From Hyphomicrobiales bacterium (GTDB lineage Bacteria; Pseudomonadota; Alphaproteobacteria; Rhizobiales; Devosiaceae): a DNA stretch of 64,000 bases. The translations under genes were made by a program, and so were the position numbers. Below are positions 37,571 to 49,836 of this stretch, one piece after another. Below the pieces are notes generated by a model. It was given only the letters and a program-made list of their open reading frames with translations, was not told the DNA's origin and made no database searches. How positions within the stretch are numbered: the stretch's first letter is position 1; each line of letters starts with the position of its first letter. The stretch lies in assembly GCA_900470445.1 (NCBI GenBank), contig UCAU01000003.1, positions 1 through 64,000 of the forward strand, in the 5' to 3' direction.

Positions 37571-38311
37571 TTAGTGTTCTTGGTCTGGCTTGTGTGCTGC
37601 CATCAACAGCAGCATGGGCCGTATTATTTCGTCGGCAAGGCCGGGCATGGCCTTGAGATCATCCGCGCTGGGCGACCATTCATCCATGGCATCGATGACA
37701 AAGCCCGCCACCAGCAATGCAGTGACCATGGTCGACATCTTGCGGTGGTATTTGACGATGCCCTCGACCACCCAATTGGTCACCCGCTCGCCTTCGCGCG
37801 CATAATCGCTCAGCGCAAAGACCCGCTTGCCGCCCGAATCGAGCCATTCCGGCTCGCCTCGCGCCGCAAAAATCGGATGCTCCATCGAAAAGACGAAGGC
37901 GCCGCCCGGCACCAGCGCATCGCTCACCTTGGCCGCAAAAGCATCGAAGTCGCTGAGGTAATGCACGGCCAACGAGGAGAAGACGAGATCATACGCCCCC
38001 TTCTGGGGCACATAAGTCTCAAGGTCAGCCTGCTCATAGCGGATCGGCAGGCCCGGCCCCCGCTCTTTGGCGCTGGCGATCATCTTTTCGGAGAGATCGA
38101 CACCCACCACTTCGGCCGCGCCCGCCTCCACCGCAAAGCGGCAAAAGGCGCCAAAGCCCGACCCCAGATCAAGCACATGGCTGCCCGTCAGCTCCGGCAA
38201 CATGGCTTTAAGCGACGCCCATTCGGGAGCCCCAGCCAGTCCCTGGCGCGAACGCGGGAACTGGCTGTAACCCTCAAAGAATTTGGCGTCGTCATAGATA
38301 TTCTGGGCCAT
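37571..38311 (-). CDS. Class I SAM-dependent methyltransferase
   Basis: A 246-residue enzyme with the SAM-binding loop LDLGSGFGAFCRF near residue 45, the acidic GVDLSEKM near residue 69 and the DLVFSSLAVHYL motif near residue 105. It is of the UbiE/BioC type, substrate unknown. It lies between cobS and cobT in the same direction (15 bases before cobT and 37 after cobS), so it is likely in the operon. A link to cobalamin is possible but unproven. Confidence 0.82.
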   Translation of the reverse strand: MAQNIYDDAKFFEGYSQFPRSRQGLAGAPEWASLKAMLPELTGSHVLDLGSGFGAFCRFAVEAGAAEVVGVDLSEKMIASAKERGPGLPIRYEQADLETYVPQKGAYDLVFSSLAVHYLSDFDAFAAKVSDALVPGGAFVFSMEHPIFAARGEPEWLDSGGKRVFALSDYAREGERVTNWVVEGIVKYHRKMSTMVTALLVAGFVIDAMDEWSPSADDLKAMPGLADEIIRPMLLLMAAHKPDQEH

Positions 38312-38348
38312 GAGCCGATCCAGTCTGCCACGACCTCTGGGGCGTGGA

Positions 38349-39332
38349 TTAAGCCGTCACCGCCAGATTGGCGGACGACTCGGGCAGGTCTTCCCCGAAC
38401 ACGCGCTGATAGAACTCGGCCACCACCGGGCGCTCGAGCTCGTCGCATTTGTTGAGGAAGGTCAGCCGGAACGCAAAACCGGTATCGCCGCCGAAAATCT
38501 GCGTGTTCTCGGCCCAGGTGATCACCGTACGCGGGCTCATCACGGTGGAGAGGTCCCCATTGATGAACGCCTGGCGCGTCAAATCGGCCAGTCGCACCAT
38601 GTTGGAAATGAGCTTCTTGCCCTTTTCGGTCTCGCCATAAGCCTTGTTCTTGGCCAGGACGATGCCGACTTCCTTATCATGCGGCAGGTAATTCAGCGTC
38701 GTCACCAGGCTCCAGCGGTCCATCTGGCCCTGGTTGATCTGCTGGGTGCCATGATAGAGCCCCGACGTATCGCCCAGACCAATCGTATTGGTGGTCGAGA
38801 ACAGCCGGAACGCCGGATGGGGCACGATGACGCGGTTCTGGTCGAGCAGGGTCAGCCGACCCGCGACTTCCAGCACGCGCTGGATCACGAACATCACGTC
38901 GGGACGGCCCGCGTCATATTCGTCGAACACCAGTGCGACATTGTTCTGCACCGCCCATGGCAGGATGCCATCGCGGAATTCGGTGATCTGCTTGCCATCC
39001 TTGAGCACGATCGCGTCCTTACCGACGAGATCGATACGCGACACGTGGCTATCGAGGTTCACGCGCACCAGCGGCCAGTTCAGCCGCGCCGCAACCTGCT
39101 CGATATGGGTCGATTTGCCCGTGCCGTGATAGCCCTGCACCATGACGCGGCGGTTGAACGCAAAGCCGGCCAGGATCGCCAAAGTGGTATTGCGGTCGAA
39201 CAGGTAATCCGGGTCGATCGGGGGCACGTGGCTGGTGCGTTCGGCATAGCCCTTGACCACCATGTCCGTGTCGATCCCGAACAGGTCCCGGGCCTTGTAG
39301 TCGGTGTCGGGCAGATTGCTGAATTCACTCAT
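38349..39332 (-). CDS. cobS: Cobaltochelatase subunit CobS
   Basis: A 327-residue AAA+ ATPase of the MoxR/CobS class that drives cobalt insertion together with CobT and CobN. Walker A is GYHGTGKST near residue 79, Walker B is [13 protein letters not shown] near residue 138, and the sensor region is [11 protein letters not shown]. The length is normal. It lies downstream of the J-domain gene, as in many Rhizobiales. Confidence 0.95.
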   Translation of the reverse strand: MSEFSNLPDTDYKARDLFGIDTDMVVKGYAERTSHVPPIDPDYLFDRNTTLAILAGFAFNRRVMVQGYHGTGKSTHIEQVAARLNWPLVRVNLDSHVSRIDLVGKDAIVLKDGKQITEFRDGILPWAVQNNVALVFDEYDAGRPDVMFVIQRVLEVAGRLTLLDQNRVIVPHPAFRLFSTTNTIGLGDTSGLYHGTQQINQGQMDRWSLVTTLNYLPHDKEVGIVLAKNKAYGETEKGKKLISNMVRLADLTRQAFINGDLSTVMSPRTVITWAENTQIFGGDTGFAFRLTFLNKCDELERPVVAEFYQRVFGEDLPESSANLAVTA

Positions 39333-39451
39333 TGGAGGGCTCTTGCAGGAAGGAGAGAAAATCGAGGCGGGAGAACGAAAAGACGGGCGCTCTATAGCAG
39401 CAATGTGACAAGGGGGGTAGCCGTGGATTGCTCACCCCTGCCTCTCGTGAC

Positions 39452-39570
39452 GAGTTCGGTCAGGGAGAGTCGAAAATGGTGGTTTTCGAGAACCGGAGCG
39501 GAGCGTACATGAGTACGTGAGCACCGGAAGCGCAGAAAACTGCCATTTGCAGGCCACCATTACCGAACTC
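39452..39570 (-). repeat. GTAC-centred hairpin repeat, copy C
   Basis: Same core as copies A and B, with loop GTACATGAGTAC. The inner arm ATGGTGGTTTTC pairs with GAAAACTGCCAT through two G-U pairs. The outer arms are a perfect GAGTTCGGT/ACCGAACTC, beginning two bases after the J-protein stop on the minus strand. It lies between the J-domain gene and cobS. Confidence 0.8.
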
Positions 39571-39572
39571 AA

Positions 39573-40193
39573 CTATTTCGCGACGAAGCCCGCCTTCTTG
39601 AGATGCGAATAGGCCGCGATGATCGTGCGCAGCCGGTCCTCGGATGATTTGTCGCCGCCATTGGCATCGGGGTGGTGGATCTTGACCAGCGTCTTGTAGG
39701 CCCGCTTGATCTCGTCCGATTTGGCGTGGCCCATAATGCCCAGCGTTTCCAGCGCCCGCCGGTCCGGCTCATGCAGCGGCTTGACGCGTTCGGAGGCCGG
39801 CGTCTGCGCCTGCCGGTGCCGGTAGCGCGCAAACACGCCGAACGGATCGCCATATTTGTCTCCGGGCCGCAGGCCCGCCGTGCTGGCCGGCCGTGCGCCC
39901 GCCTGACCCGTCGCAAAACTCTTGCGGGTATCAGCCTTGGGCGGCGCATGCAGCGCCTCTTCCAGCTCGTCCTTCTCCATGCCGGCGAAGAAATTGAAGG
40001 CGGTATTGTAGTGGCGCACATGCTCGAGGCAGAAATGATGATACTGCCCCTCGCTGCGATGCCCCTTGGGTGCCTTGTGCGTACCGGGCCGGTCACAGCC
40101 TTCCCAGTCGCAGATCTGCTCCACCGGCGCAGGCTTCTCTTCCCGGCGCGGCCTGATGCGAATGTTATCGAACAGCTTGGATTGCAGTTTCAT
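39573..40193 (-). CDS. J domain-containing protein (DnaJ-like)
   Basis: A 206-residue co-chaperone with its J domain at the C terminus (about residues 130-200). IKRAYKTLVKIHHPDANGG contains the HPD tripeptide that stimulates DnaK. The N-terminal half has a cysteine-bearing CDWEGCDRPGTH segment and is typical of the alphaproteobacterial form found upstream of cobS. It may assist folding of the cobaltochelatase or simply share the neighbourhood. It is separated from cobS by repeat copy C. Confidence 0.88.
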   Translation of the reverse strand: MKLQSKLFDNIRIRPRREEKPAPVEQICDWEGCDRPGTHKAPKGHRSEGQYHHFCLEHVRHYNTAFNFFAGMEKDELEEALHAPPKADTRKSFATGQAGARPASTAGLRPGDKYGDPFGVFARYRHRQAQTPASERVKPLHEPDRRALETLGIMGHAKSDEIKRAYKTLVKIHHPDANGGDKSSEDRLRTIIAAYSHLKKAGFVAK

Positions 40194-40236
40194 TCTCGCC
40201 TAGTTACTTGCCAATAGACCAAGGGAACCTGCCACG

Positions 40237-40509
40237 ATGTCCGCCAGACAGACCATCATAGCCAAGCTCACCGCTAAATTTGCCCCCGCTTTCCTCGATG
40301 TGATCGACGAGTCGAGCCAGCATCATGGTCACGCCGGGTGGCGGGAGGGTGGTGAAACCCATTTTCGTGTCAGAATCGCGACCCGTCATTTTGACGGTCT
40401 GAGCCGCGTCGCGCAACACCGCGCGGTCATGGACGCGCTCGAAACCGAACTCAAAGGCCCCGTACACGCCCTGGCCATCGATGTTCTGCCTGCCGAAGGG
40501 CCGTTCTAG
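40237..40509 (+). CDS. bolA: BolA family protein
   Basis: A 90-residue BolA-like protein, divergent from the J-protein gene. The conserved core has SSQHHGHAG near residue 26 and THFRVRIATRHFDGLSRVAQHR, with the histidines that bind an iron-sulfur cluster together with a monothiol glutaredoxin. It probably acts in iron-sulfur trafficking or stress response. The length and motif order are normal. Confidence 0.93.
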   Translation: MSARQTIIAKLTAKFAPAFLDVIDESSQHHGHAGWREGGETHFRVRIATRHFDGLSRVAQHRAVMDALETELKGPVHALAIDVLPAEGPF

Positions 40510-40558
40510 CCACAAGGTCGGGGCCGCAAGATACAGCATTATCGGTCGGGATGGGCGT

Positions 40559-41671
40559 CTATCTGCGCATCTCATCCAAAAATGCTGATACCGCCTCCGG
40601 CGCCACGCCTTTTTCGATGAAGGCCTTGCCGATACCGCGCGTCAGAATGAAGGTCAGCGCCCCACGCGAGACCTTCTTGTCCTGCGCAATGGCTGCCATC
40701 AGCGTCTCGGTTGAGCCGAGCCCGCCTTCGATATCACCCAATATGGTTGGCAGGCCCGCGTTTTTCAAATGCGCCGCAATCCGCCCGGTATCCTGGCTTG
40801 GCGCCAAGCCCAGTCTGGCGGAAAAACCATGCGCCAGCACCATGCCGATAGCGACCCCTTCGCCATGCAGCAGGCGGTCGGAATAGCCGGTGTCCTTTTC
40901 CAGCGCATGCCCGAAAGTATGCCCCAGATTGAGCAGCGCGCGGACACCTAATTCCTTTTCGTCTTCGATCACCACCCGCGCCTTGTGCGCGCAGCAGCGG
41001 GCAATCGCCTCGCCCCGGGCCGGCCCGCCGGCAAAAATCTCTTCGCGCTTTTCCTCAAGCCAGAAGAAGAAATCTTCGTCGTCGATCAGCCCATATTTTA
41101 CCACTTCGGCATAGCCCGAGGCAAATTGGCGGGGTGCTAAAGTGTCGAGTGTCGATAAATCGGCCAGCACCAGCCGGGGCTGGTGAAACGCCCCGATCAA
41201 ATTCTTGCCATGCGGCGAATTGATCCCGGTCTTGCCGCCCACCGAGCTATCGACCTGCGCCAGCAGCGAAGTCGGCATCTGCACGAAATCCATGCCGCGC
41301 CGCGCGATCGAGGCGGCAAATCCGGCCAGATCCCCAATCACCCCGCCGCCCAGCGCGATCACCAGATCGCCGCGCTCCAGCCGCGCCGCCAATATGCCCT
41401 CGACCGCTGCCTGCAGCCCGGGCCAGCCCTTGGTGCTTTCCCCCGCCGGCAGCACGATCTCGCTATGCCCCAGCCCGGCTGCATCCATCGAAGCGATCAG
41501 CCGCGGCAATTGCGCCTTGGCCACGTTTTCATCGGTGATGATGCCAAAGCGCCTGCCGGGAAAGCGCTCGGCCAGTATCGCCCCGGCCTCATCAAGCAGC
41601 CGGTCGCCGATCAGAATGTCATAGGCGCGCTCGCCCAGTGCAACGTGAACCTTGTGGGCGATATCGGCCAT
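40559..41671 (-). CDS. aroB: 3-dehydroquinate synthase
   Basis: A 370-residue NAD- and metal-dependent enzyme that cyclises DAHP to 3-dehydroquinate, the second step of the shikimate pathway. Motifs include LALGGGVIGDLAGFAAS-like residues near 104, STDSSVGGK-type DSSVGGKTGIN near 142, and the zinc ligands in LNLGHTFGHALE. The length is normal. It starts 12 bases after the aroK stop, so the two shikimate genes form an operon. Confidence 0.96.
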   Translation of the reverse strand: MADIAHKVHVALGERAYDILIGDRLLDEAGAILAERFPGRRFGIITDENVAKAQLPRLIASMDAAGLGHSEIVLPAGESTKGWPGLQAAVEGILAARLERGDLVIALGGGVIGDLAGFAASIARRGMDFVQMPTSLLAQVDSSVGGKTGINSPHGKNLIGAFHQPRLVLADLSTLDTLAPRQFASGYAEVVKYGLIDDEDFFFWLEEKREEIFAGGPARGEAIARCCAHKARVVIEDEKELGVRALLNLGHTFGHALEKDTGYSDRLLHGEGVAIGMVLAHGFSARLGLAPSQDTGRIAAHLKNAGLPTILGDIEGGLGSTETLMAAIAQDKKVSRGALTFILTRGIGKAFIEKGVAPEAVSAFLDEMRR

Positions 41672-41683
41672 GAGCGAACAGTC

Positions 41684-42262
41684 CTAATTCTTGAGATGGG
41701 CCAGCACGGCCTCGATCACATCGGCAGCCACCACATCCTGCGGCACATCGCGCGACAGCACGGTCACATGCGCGTCGGCATAGATGGGATAGCGTTCGGC
41801 GATCAATTTTTCGAGCGTCTGGCGCGGATTGGCCGTCTTGAGCAGGGGGCGATTGGAGCGCCGCGACACCCGCTCGAACAGAATATCAGCCTCGGCCTTG
41901 AGCCAGATTGAGATGGCTTCGGCATTGACCAGCGCTCGCGTTTCCGCGCTGACAAAGGCGCCGCCGCCCGTCGCCAGAATAATATCGGGGTCCTTGAGCA
42001 CGCGGGCAATCACCCTTGCCTCCCCGGCGCGGAATTCGGCCTCGCCGCGCTGCTCGAAGATTTCCGGAATGCTCATCTGCGCGGCTTTTTCGATCTCTTC
42101 ATCGCTATCGAGAAACAGCCGATTGAGCTTGGCGGCCAGCCGCCGCCCCACCGTCGTCTTGCCCGCCCCCATCATGCCGACAAGCACGATCGGCCTGCCG
42201 GCCAACAGGGCGGCAAGTTCCTCGGCGCGGGCCTGCCGCTTTGCCGGATCGGATCGGCTCAA
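41684..42262 (-). CDS. aroK: Shikimate kinase
   Basis: A 192-residue kinase that phosphorylates shikimate with ATP. Walker A is GMMGAGKTTVGRRLA near residue 33, the shikimate-binding DSDEEIE lies near residue 53, and LATGGGAF is near residue 97. It has a short basic N-terminal extension, common in Alphaproteobacteria. It is operonic with aroB and divergent from the small membrane protein and xerD genes. Confidence 0.95.
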   Translation of the reverse strand: MSRSDPAKRQARAEELAALLAGRPIVLVGMMGAGKTTVGRRLAAKLNRLFLDSDEEIEKAAQMSIPEIFEQRGEAEFRAGEARVIARVLKDPDIILATGGGAFVSAETRALVNAEAISIWLKAEADILFERVSRRSNRPLLKTANPRQTLEKLIAERYPIYADAHVTVLSRDVPQDVVAADVIEAVLAHLKN

Positions 42263-42434
42263 TTGGGGCTCCAGGTCTATCTGCGCGCTATCAAGCCGTC
42301 CCGGTCCTGCCTGTCAAGAACATGCAGGCGCTTCCCGCATTTCGAGGAGGCAAAATTGGCAAACTGGACTATGCCTACCAGATGGAAACCATTTGCAGGC
42401 AATTTTACGCAAAGAGTTCAACCGCCGGATCGCC

Positions 42435-42638
42435 ATGCCCACGCTCATCCGCCTGATCATCATTCTGCTGTTTCTCGCTGGCCTGGTCTATGGCGGCATG
42501 ATTGCGCTGGTGACCTATGTGCAGCCCAATCCCAAGGAAACCACGATCCGCATTCCCCAGCGCGACCTGCTTGGCGGCGGCGAGCCCACCCTGCCCGGCC
42601 AGGCACCAACGCCCACCGATGCGGCGCCCACGCCGTGA
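42435..42638 (+). CDS. Small single-helix membrane protein
   Basis: A 67-residue protein with one hydrophobic segment (residues 5-29) and a Pro/Thr-rich C-terminal tail (PGQAPTPTDAAP). It probably sits in the inner membrane with the tail in the periplasm. Its TGA overlaps the GTG start of xerD (GTGA), indicating translational coupling. Similar small frames precede xerD in related genomes, but the function is unknown. Confidence 0.65.
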   Translation: MPTLIRLIIILLFLAGLVYGGMIALVTYVQPNPKETTIRIPQRDLLGGGEPTLPGQAPTPTDAAPTP

Positions 42639-43549
42639 CCGGGGATCATCTTATCGGCTCATTCCTTGAAATGATGTCAGCCGAACGCGGCGCCGCCAAA
42701 AACACCATTGACGCCTATCGCCGCGACCTGACAGACTATGCCGGCTTCGTCAAAGCCCAAAAGCAGACCCTGCTCACTGCGCCCCGCGAAACCGTCACCG
42801 CCTATCTCGACGACCTGCGCAGCCAGGGCCTATCGGCGTCCTCAAGCGCCCGCCGCCTCTCCGCTATCCGCCAGTTTCATCGCTTCCTGTGCGCCGACAA
42901 TCTGCGTGGCGACGATCCAACCCGCATTGTTTCGAGCCCCAAAAGCCGCCGCGCCTTGCCCAAAGTGCTGTCCATCGCTGAGGTGGATAAGCTCCTGACC
43001 ACCGCCGAAGCCGAAGCCAATACCCCCGCCACTCCGCCAAAGCAGGCCGCCGCCCTGCGGCTCTATCTGCTGCTTGAACTGCTCTACGCCACCGGCATGC
43101 GCGTGTCCGAACTGGTCAGCCTGAAGCGCTCCGCCGTCATGCGCGACGCCAGTTTCATCACCATTATCGGCAAGGGCAACAAGGAGCGCATCGTGCCGGT
43201 CAATGACCGTGCCCGCGACGCCATCCGCGTCTATCTCAAGACACTGGAGCCCGGCGCCTATCTTTTCCCCGCCACCGGCGCCGAGAGTTATCTTTCCCGC
43301 CAGGTCTTTGCTCGCGATCTCAAGCTGCTCGCCGGCCGCGCCGGTATCAGTTCGGCTCGCGTCGCGCCCCACGTGCTGCGCCACGCCTTTGCCAGTCACC
43401 TGCTGGGTGGTGGCGCCGACCTAAGGGTGGTGCAGATGTTGCTGGGCCATGCCGATATCTCGACCACCCAGATTTACACCCATGTGCTCGACGAAAAGCT
43501 GCGCAGCCTTGTGGAGCAGCACCATCCCCTGAGCGATTCCGCGAAATAG
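42635..43549 (+). CDS. xerD: Tyrosine recombinase XerD
   Basis: A 304-residue site-specific recombinase that, with XerC, resolves chromosome dimers at dif. The N-terminal SAM-like DNA-binding domain is followed by the catalytic set: Arg in ATGMRVSEL, Lys in GKGNKERIVP, HxxR in HVLRHAFASHLL, His in LGHADIST and Tyr in QIYTHV. The GTG at 42635 fits the family N terminus and couples to the preceding gene; a longer frame has no support. Confidence 0.93.
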   Translation: MTGDHLIGSFLEMMSAERGAAKNTIDAYRRDLTDYAGFVKAQKQTLLTAPRETVTAYLDDLRSQGLSASSSARRLSAIRQFHRFLCADNLRGDDPTRIVSSPKSRRALPKVLSIAEVDKLLTTAEAEANTPATPPKQAAALRLYLLLELLYATGMRVSELVSLKRSAVMRDASFITIIGKGNKERIVPVNDRARDAIRVYLKTLEPGAYLFPATGAESYLSRQVFARDLKLLAGRAGISSARVAPHVLRHAFASHLLGGGADLRVVQMLLGHADISTTQIYTHVLDEKLRSLVEQHHPLSDSAK

Positions 43550-43717
43550 GTGGCTGCGCGTTGCTTGAAATGTTAGCCAGATGTGCACCGATTAAGCGCA
43601 TTAGCGTTGTAGTCTTGACTCGGAGGTGATCGGTCGCCACTTTCCGGCCACTTTGGGGCGCAAGAGCAGCCCCCTACTTCTACGGTCGCAGCAAAACGAC
43701 CCCAAACGGGCGGTGGG

Positions 43718-44671
43718 ATGCAGTCTTATCTCGATTTCGAAAAGCCGGTAGCCGATCTTGAAGGCAAGATCGCCGAACTCAAGTCGCTCGCGGCGACCGA
43801 CCAGGCTGTGTCCATCGATGAGGAAGTCAACCGCCTGTCGAGCCGCGCCGACGAGGCGCTGGTCGAGATCTATAAAAAGCTGACGCCCTGGCAGAAAACG
43901 CAGGTTGCCCGCCACCCTCAGCGCCCCCATTTTTCCGATTACATCACCGGCCTGATCACCGAGTGGAGCCCGCTTTCGGGTGACCGCAAATTCGGCGAAG
44001 ACGCCGCTGTGCAGGCCGGTTTCGGGCGCTTCAACGGCCAGCCCGTCGCCATTCTCGGCCAGGAAAAAGGCAATTCCACCGAAAGCCGCCTCAAGCACAA
44101 TTTCGGCATGGCCCGCCCCGAAGGCTATCGCAAGGCCGTCCGCATCATGGACATGGCCGACCGTTTCAATATCCCGGTCATCTCCTTCGTTGATACCGCC
44201 GGCGCCTATCCCGGCATCGGCGCCGAAGAGCGCGGCCAGGCTGAAGCCATCGCGCGTTCCACCGAAAAATCGCTCGAACTGGGCGTTCCCAACCTCGCCA
44301 TCATCATCGGCGAAGGCGGCTCGGGCGGCGCCATCGCCATCGCCACCACCAATCGCGTGCTCATGCTCGAACACGCCATCTATTCGGTGATTTCCCCCGA
44401 AGGCGGCGCTTCCATCCTGTGGAAAGACGCGGCCAAGGCCCAGGACGCCGCCACCACCATGAAGATCACCTCGGCCGATCTTCTGGCCTTCGGTGTGGTC
44501 GATGGCATCATTCCCGAGCCCACCGGCGGCGCTCATCGCCATCCCGAGCAGATCATGGCCTCGACCAGCGCGGCCATCGACAAGTTCCTCGCCGACTTTG
44601 CCGGCAAGGGGCGGCTGGAAACTCGCGAGCATCGCCGCGAAAAATTCCTAGCCATCGGCACGACGCTCTAA
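43718..44671 (+). CDS. accA: Acetyl-CoA carboxylase carboxyltransferase, alpha subunit
   Basis: A 317-residue subunit that, with AccD, moves the carboxyl group from biotin to acetyl-CoA in fatty acid synthesis. It starts with the family MQSYLDFEKPVADLE, has a glycine-rich IGEGGSGGAIAIA near residue 196, and ends with the usual alpha-subunit C terminus. The length is normal. It stands 168 bases after xerD, probably with its own promoter. Confidence 0.96.
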   Translation: MQSYLDFEKPVADLEGKIAELKSLAATDQAVSIDEEVNRLSSRADEALVEIYKKLTPWQKTQVARHPQRPHFSDYITGLITEWSPLSGDRKFGEDAAVQAGFGRFNGQPVAILGQEKGNSTESRLKHNFGMARPEGYRKAVRIMDMADRFNIPVISFVDTAGAYPGIGAEERGQAEAIARSTEKSLELGVPNLAIIIGEGGSGGAIAIATTNRVLMLEHAIYSVISPEGGASILWKDAAKAQDAATTMKITSADLLAFGVVDGIIPEPTGGAHRHPEQIMASTSAAIDKFLADFAGKGRLETREHRREKFLAIGTTL

Positions 44672-44815
44672 CAAGCCATCACATCTTCGCGTGAACGGCC
44701 CGCTTCCAGCCAATTTTTCGGCATGGTAAGGAATCGTTCACCGCGAATACTCATGCTGCGGTAACTATGGCCCGCTAAGGGTCACTCCAATTATCGCATC
44801 ATCTGGCGGCTCCCG

Positions 44816-45823
44816 GTGTCCACGCTTCTGCGCAATATCTGCTCGCTGATCATCCTGCTGTGGCTGGCTTTCGGCCTTGCCGCCTGCACGACCTTCGTCA
44901 AGGGCGGCAATGAAAAGGCCAATCGGCCGCTCTCGAGCGAAACGCTCGCGGGCCTGGCGCGCATCGGCTCCTCGCCGTCCGAGCCCATGGTCATCCGCGT
45001 CTTCAAGCAGGAAGAAGTGCTCGAGGTGTGGAAACGCACCAAATCGGGCCAATATGCGCTGTTCAAGCAATACGCCATCTGCGCCTATTCGGGCGGACTG
45101 GGGCCGAAGGTCAAGGAAGGCGATTATCAGAGCCCCGAGGGTTTTTACACCATCACTCCCGGCCTGATGAACCCGAACTCGTCCTATTACCTGGCCTTCA
45201 ATGTCGGCTTCCCCAACAAGTTCGACCGCGCCCTTGGCCGTACCGGCTCCAACCTGATGGTGCATGGCGATTGCAAATCGGTAGGCTGTTTCGCCATGAC
45301 CGATGCCGGCATTGCCGAAATCTATGCGCTGGCGCGCGAAACCTTCAAGGGCGGCAACCCGAGCTTCCAGATCCAGATCCTGCCCTATCGCATGAGCAGC
45401 GCCAAGCTGGCCCAGAACGTAGCCAGCCCGCATCTCGATTTCTGGCGCAATATCAAGGAAGGCTCCGACATTTTCGAGCTAACCAAGACCCCGCCCGTCT
45501 GGGATGTCTGCGAAGGGCGCTATATTTTCAACGCCAACAATCGCACCCCGCTCGATGCGCTGGGCCCCTGCCCATCGGTGAGCCGCAGCCCGCAATTGCT
45601 GGCGCTGCAGGCCGCTGACACTACGGCCATTGAAAGCCATCAGACCAGCGCCCAGCGCAAGGCCAGTGAGCAGGCCGCCATCAAGGCCCGCGGCGAGGCG
45701 ATCAATGGCGCCGTCACGGGACTGTTTGGCGGCCTGGGCAATGTATTTGGCGGCGGCAAGGATGCCGATGTCGTGCCAGTGATGAGCGGAAAAATCGCCC
45801 CGATCCCCGCTATTCGCCCTTGA
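44816..45823 (+). CDS. L,D-transpeptidase (YkuD) family lipoprotein
   Basis: A 335-residue YafK-like murein transpeptidase. A lipoprotein signal ends in LAAC (residue 24). The YkuD active site is HGDCKSVGCFAMTD near residue 155, with the catalytic cysteine in SVGCF. It should form or trim L,D cross-links, or attach proteins to peptidoglycan, in the periplasm. The C-terminal 90 residues are Ala/Gly-rich and lack a known domain. The start is GTG at 44816. Confidence 0.87.
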   Translation: MSTLLRNICSLIILLWLAFGLAACTTFVKGGNEKANRPLSSETLAGLARIGSSPSEPMVIRVFKQEEVLEVWKRTKSGQYALFKQYAICAYSGGLGPKVKEGDYQSPEGFYTITPGLMNPNSSYYLAFNVGFPNKFDRALGRTGSNLMVHGDCKSVGCFAMTDAGIAEIYALARETFKGGNPSFQIQILPYRMSSAKLAQNVASPHLDFWRNIKEGSDIFELTKTPPVWDVCEGRYIFNANNRTPLDALGPCPSVSRSPQLLALQAADTTAIESHQTSAQRKASEQAAIKARGEAINGAVTGLFGGLGNVFGGGKDADVVPVMSGKIAPIPAIRP

Positions 45824-45873
45824 AGCGCGGCTAACGGGCGCCGACATCAGCGCGAGCGATTTGGCTGAGCATC

Positions 45874-46596
45874 ATGCTTGGGCCGCATTCCGGCGCAATG
45901 ACAACGCTGGCGCATGATGGAGACCTGGCAGTGCAAGACACCTGGACACTGGGCGGCGTTTCCAAGGAGGAGCCGGCCACGGCTTCTCCTCCCGGGACCC
46001 AAAAACCGCCCCGCCAGCCGGTCACGGGCCGGGTGCTGAGCTTCGTCGTGGGCCTGGTCGGCGTGGCTGCCATTGCGGCCGCCGGCTGGGTCTATACCGA
46101 GACCCAGCGCGATATCGCCCGCATCTCCACCGACATCGCGCAAATCCGCCTGAGCCTGGCGCTCTATGGCCAGCAAGGCACAACCGCACCCGCAGCAGCG
46201 CCGGCCGGCAATGACGGGGCCTTGCGGGACCTGGCCAACCGCCTGGCCATCCTCGAACAGAACTGGCGCAGCGGCACGGCGTCGGCCGCCCTGCCGGCCG
46301 TTCCTGCGGCCCCCGATGCAGCGCCCACGGGCCCGGCAGCCAGCGCCGCCAATGCCGATTGCCTGCCCGATGGCATGCGCATCCTGGTTTCGGCGGGCGA
46401 CAGCTACCCGATCTGCAACAACACCGCCAAGGTGGATATCGCCGTGGTGGACAATGGCTTCATCACCCTGGCTGGCGGCACCACCATCGCCTCGGGCGCC
46501 ACCATTCCCCTGCCCGACAGCACCTGCAATATCAGCGTCATGTCCTCCGGCGACGGCGGCACCACCGGCTTCGCCGAAATCCGCGTGAAGTGCTGA
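45874..46596 (+). CDS. Uncharacterised membrane-anchored protein
   Basis: A 240-residue protein with one hydrophobic segment (about residues 50-70), followed by a coiled-coil-like stretch (TDIAQIRLSLALYG) and an Ala/Pro-rich linker. The C-terminal 75 residues, with CLPDGMRILVSAGDSYPIC and a later CNISVMS and terminal C, form a small beta-rich domain with four cysteines. The topology is probably periplasmic. No family is recognised. The start is 45874 or the ATG eight codons downstream. It ends at a terminator shared with secA. Confidence 0.65.
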   Translation: MLGPHSGAMTTLAHDGDLAVQDTWTLGGVSKEEPATASPPGTQKPPRQPVTGRVLSFVVGLVGVAAIAAAGWVYTETQRDIARISTDIAQIRLSLALYGQQGTTAPAAAPAGNDGALRDLANRLAILEQNWRSGTASAALPAVPAAPDAAPTGPAASAANADCLPDGMRILVSAGDSYPICNNTAKVDIAVVDNGFITLAGGTTIASGATIPLPDSTCNISVMSSGDGGTTGFAEIRVKC

Positions 46597-46630
46597 GCGG
46601 GTTGCGCACAATCCCATTCCGCACAAACAA

Positions 46631-46658
46631 AAAGCCCGGGCATCGCTGCCCGGGCTTT
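46631..46658. terminator. Two-way terminator between the orphan gene and secA
   Basis: A perfect 10-bp stem AAAGCCCGGG/CCCGGGCTTT with an eight-base loop and A/T runs on both sides serves both convergent genes. Confidence 0.8.
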
Positions 46659-46681
46659 TATCTATCCAGCCGAACCGGCGC

Positions 46682-49426
<2,745 letters not shown>

Positions 49427-49836
49427 ATGTCAGGTCCTTTTTTTGATCACCGGCGCGGGCGCGCAGGGCCTAGGCGGTCTCGGTCGGGCACCTTACCCGG
49501 CTGGCCTCGTCGGCGCGATGACAAAGCCGTTGCGGCTTCACGATCTCGTTTGTTCCCGCGGCAAGTCAGGACGTCATTGTCCATTGCCTTGCCAGGGGCC
49601 TTGAAAAGCGCGTGAGATGTAAGAGCGAGCCATTGTCTTGTCAACGCCGCCGAAATGGGCGACACCTCCTGCGCCCGCCGGAAACCCGGCCCAAACCGGC
49701 AATTAGGCCTCTCTTCTGCCGCCGTCTCCTCACAAGTAGCGGCGCGGCACATTTTGGCCCCGATGCCGTGTGAGGGCAGGCCGACCAGTAACGAGCCCAG
49801 GCGCCACCGGATGCGCCGGCCAAGGAGAATGTCCTG
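49427..49836. other. Divergent control region, secA and parvulin gene
   Basis: 410 bases between divergent starts. No gene, repeat or strong hairpin is seen. It must hold the promoters of both genes, but I could not assign boxes with confidence. Confidence 0.55.

Noticed and set aside
36065-38455. Long plus-strand frame opposite cobT and cobS
   Set aside because: An antisense shadow spanning three genes with clear products.
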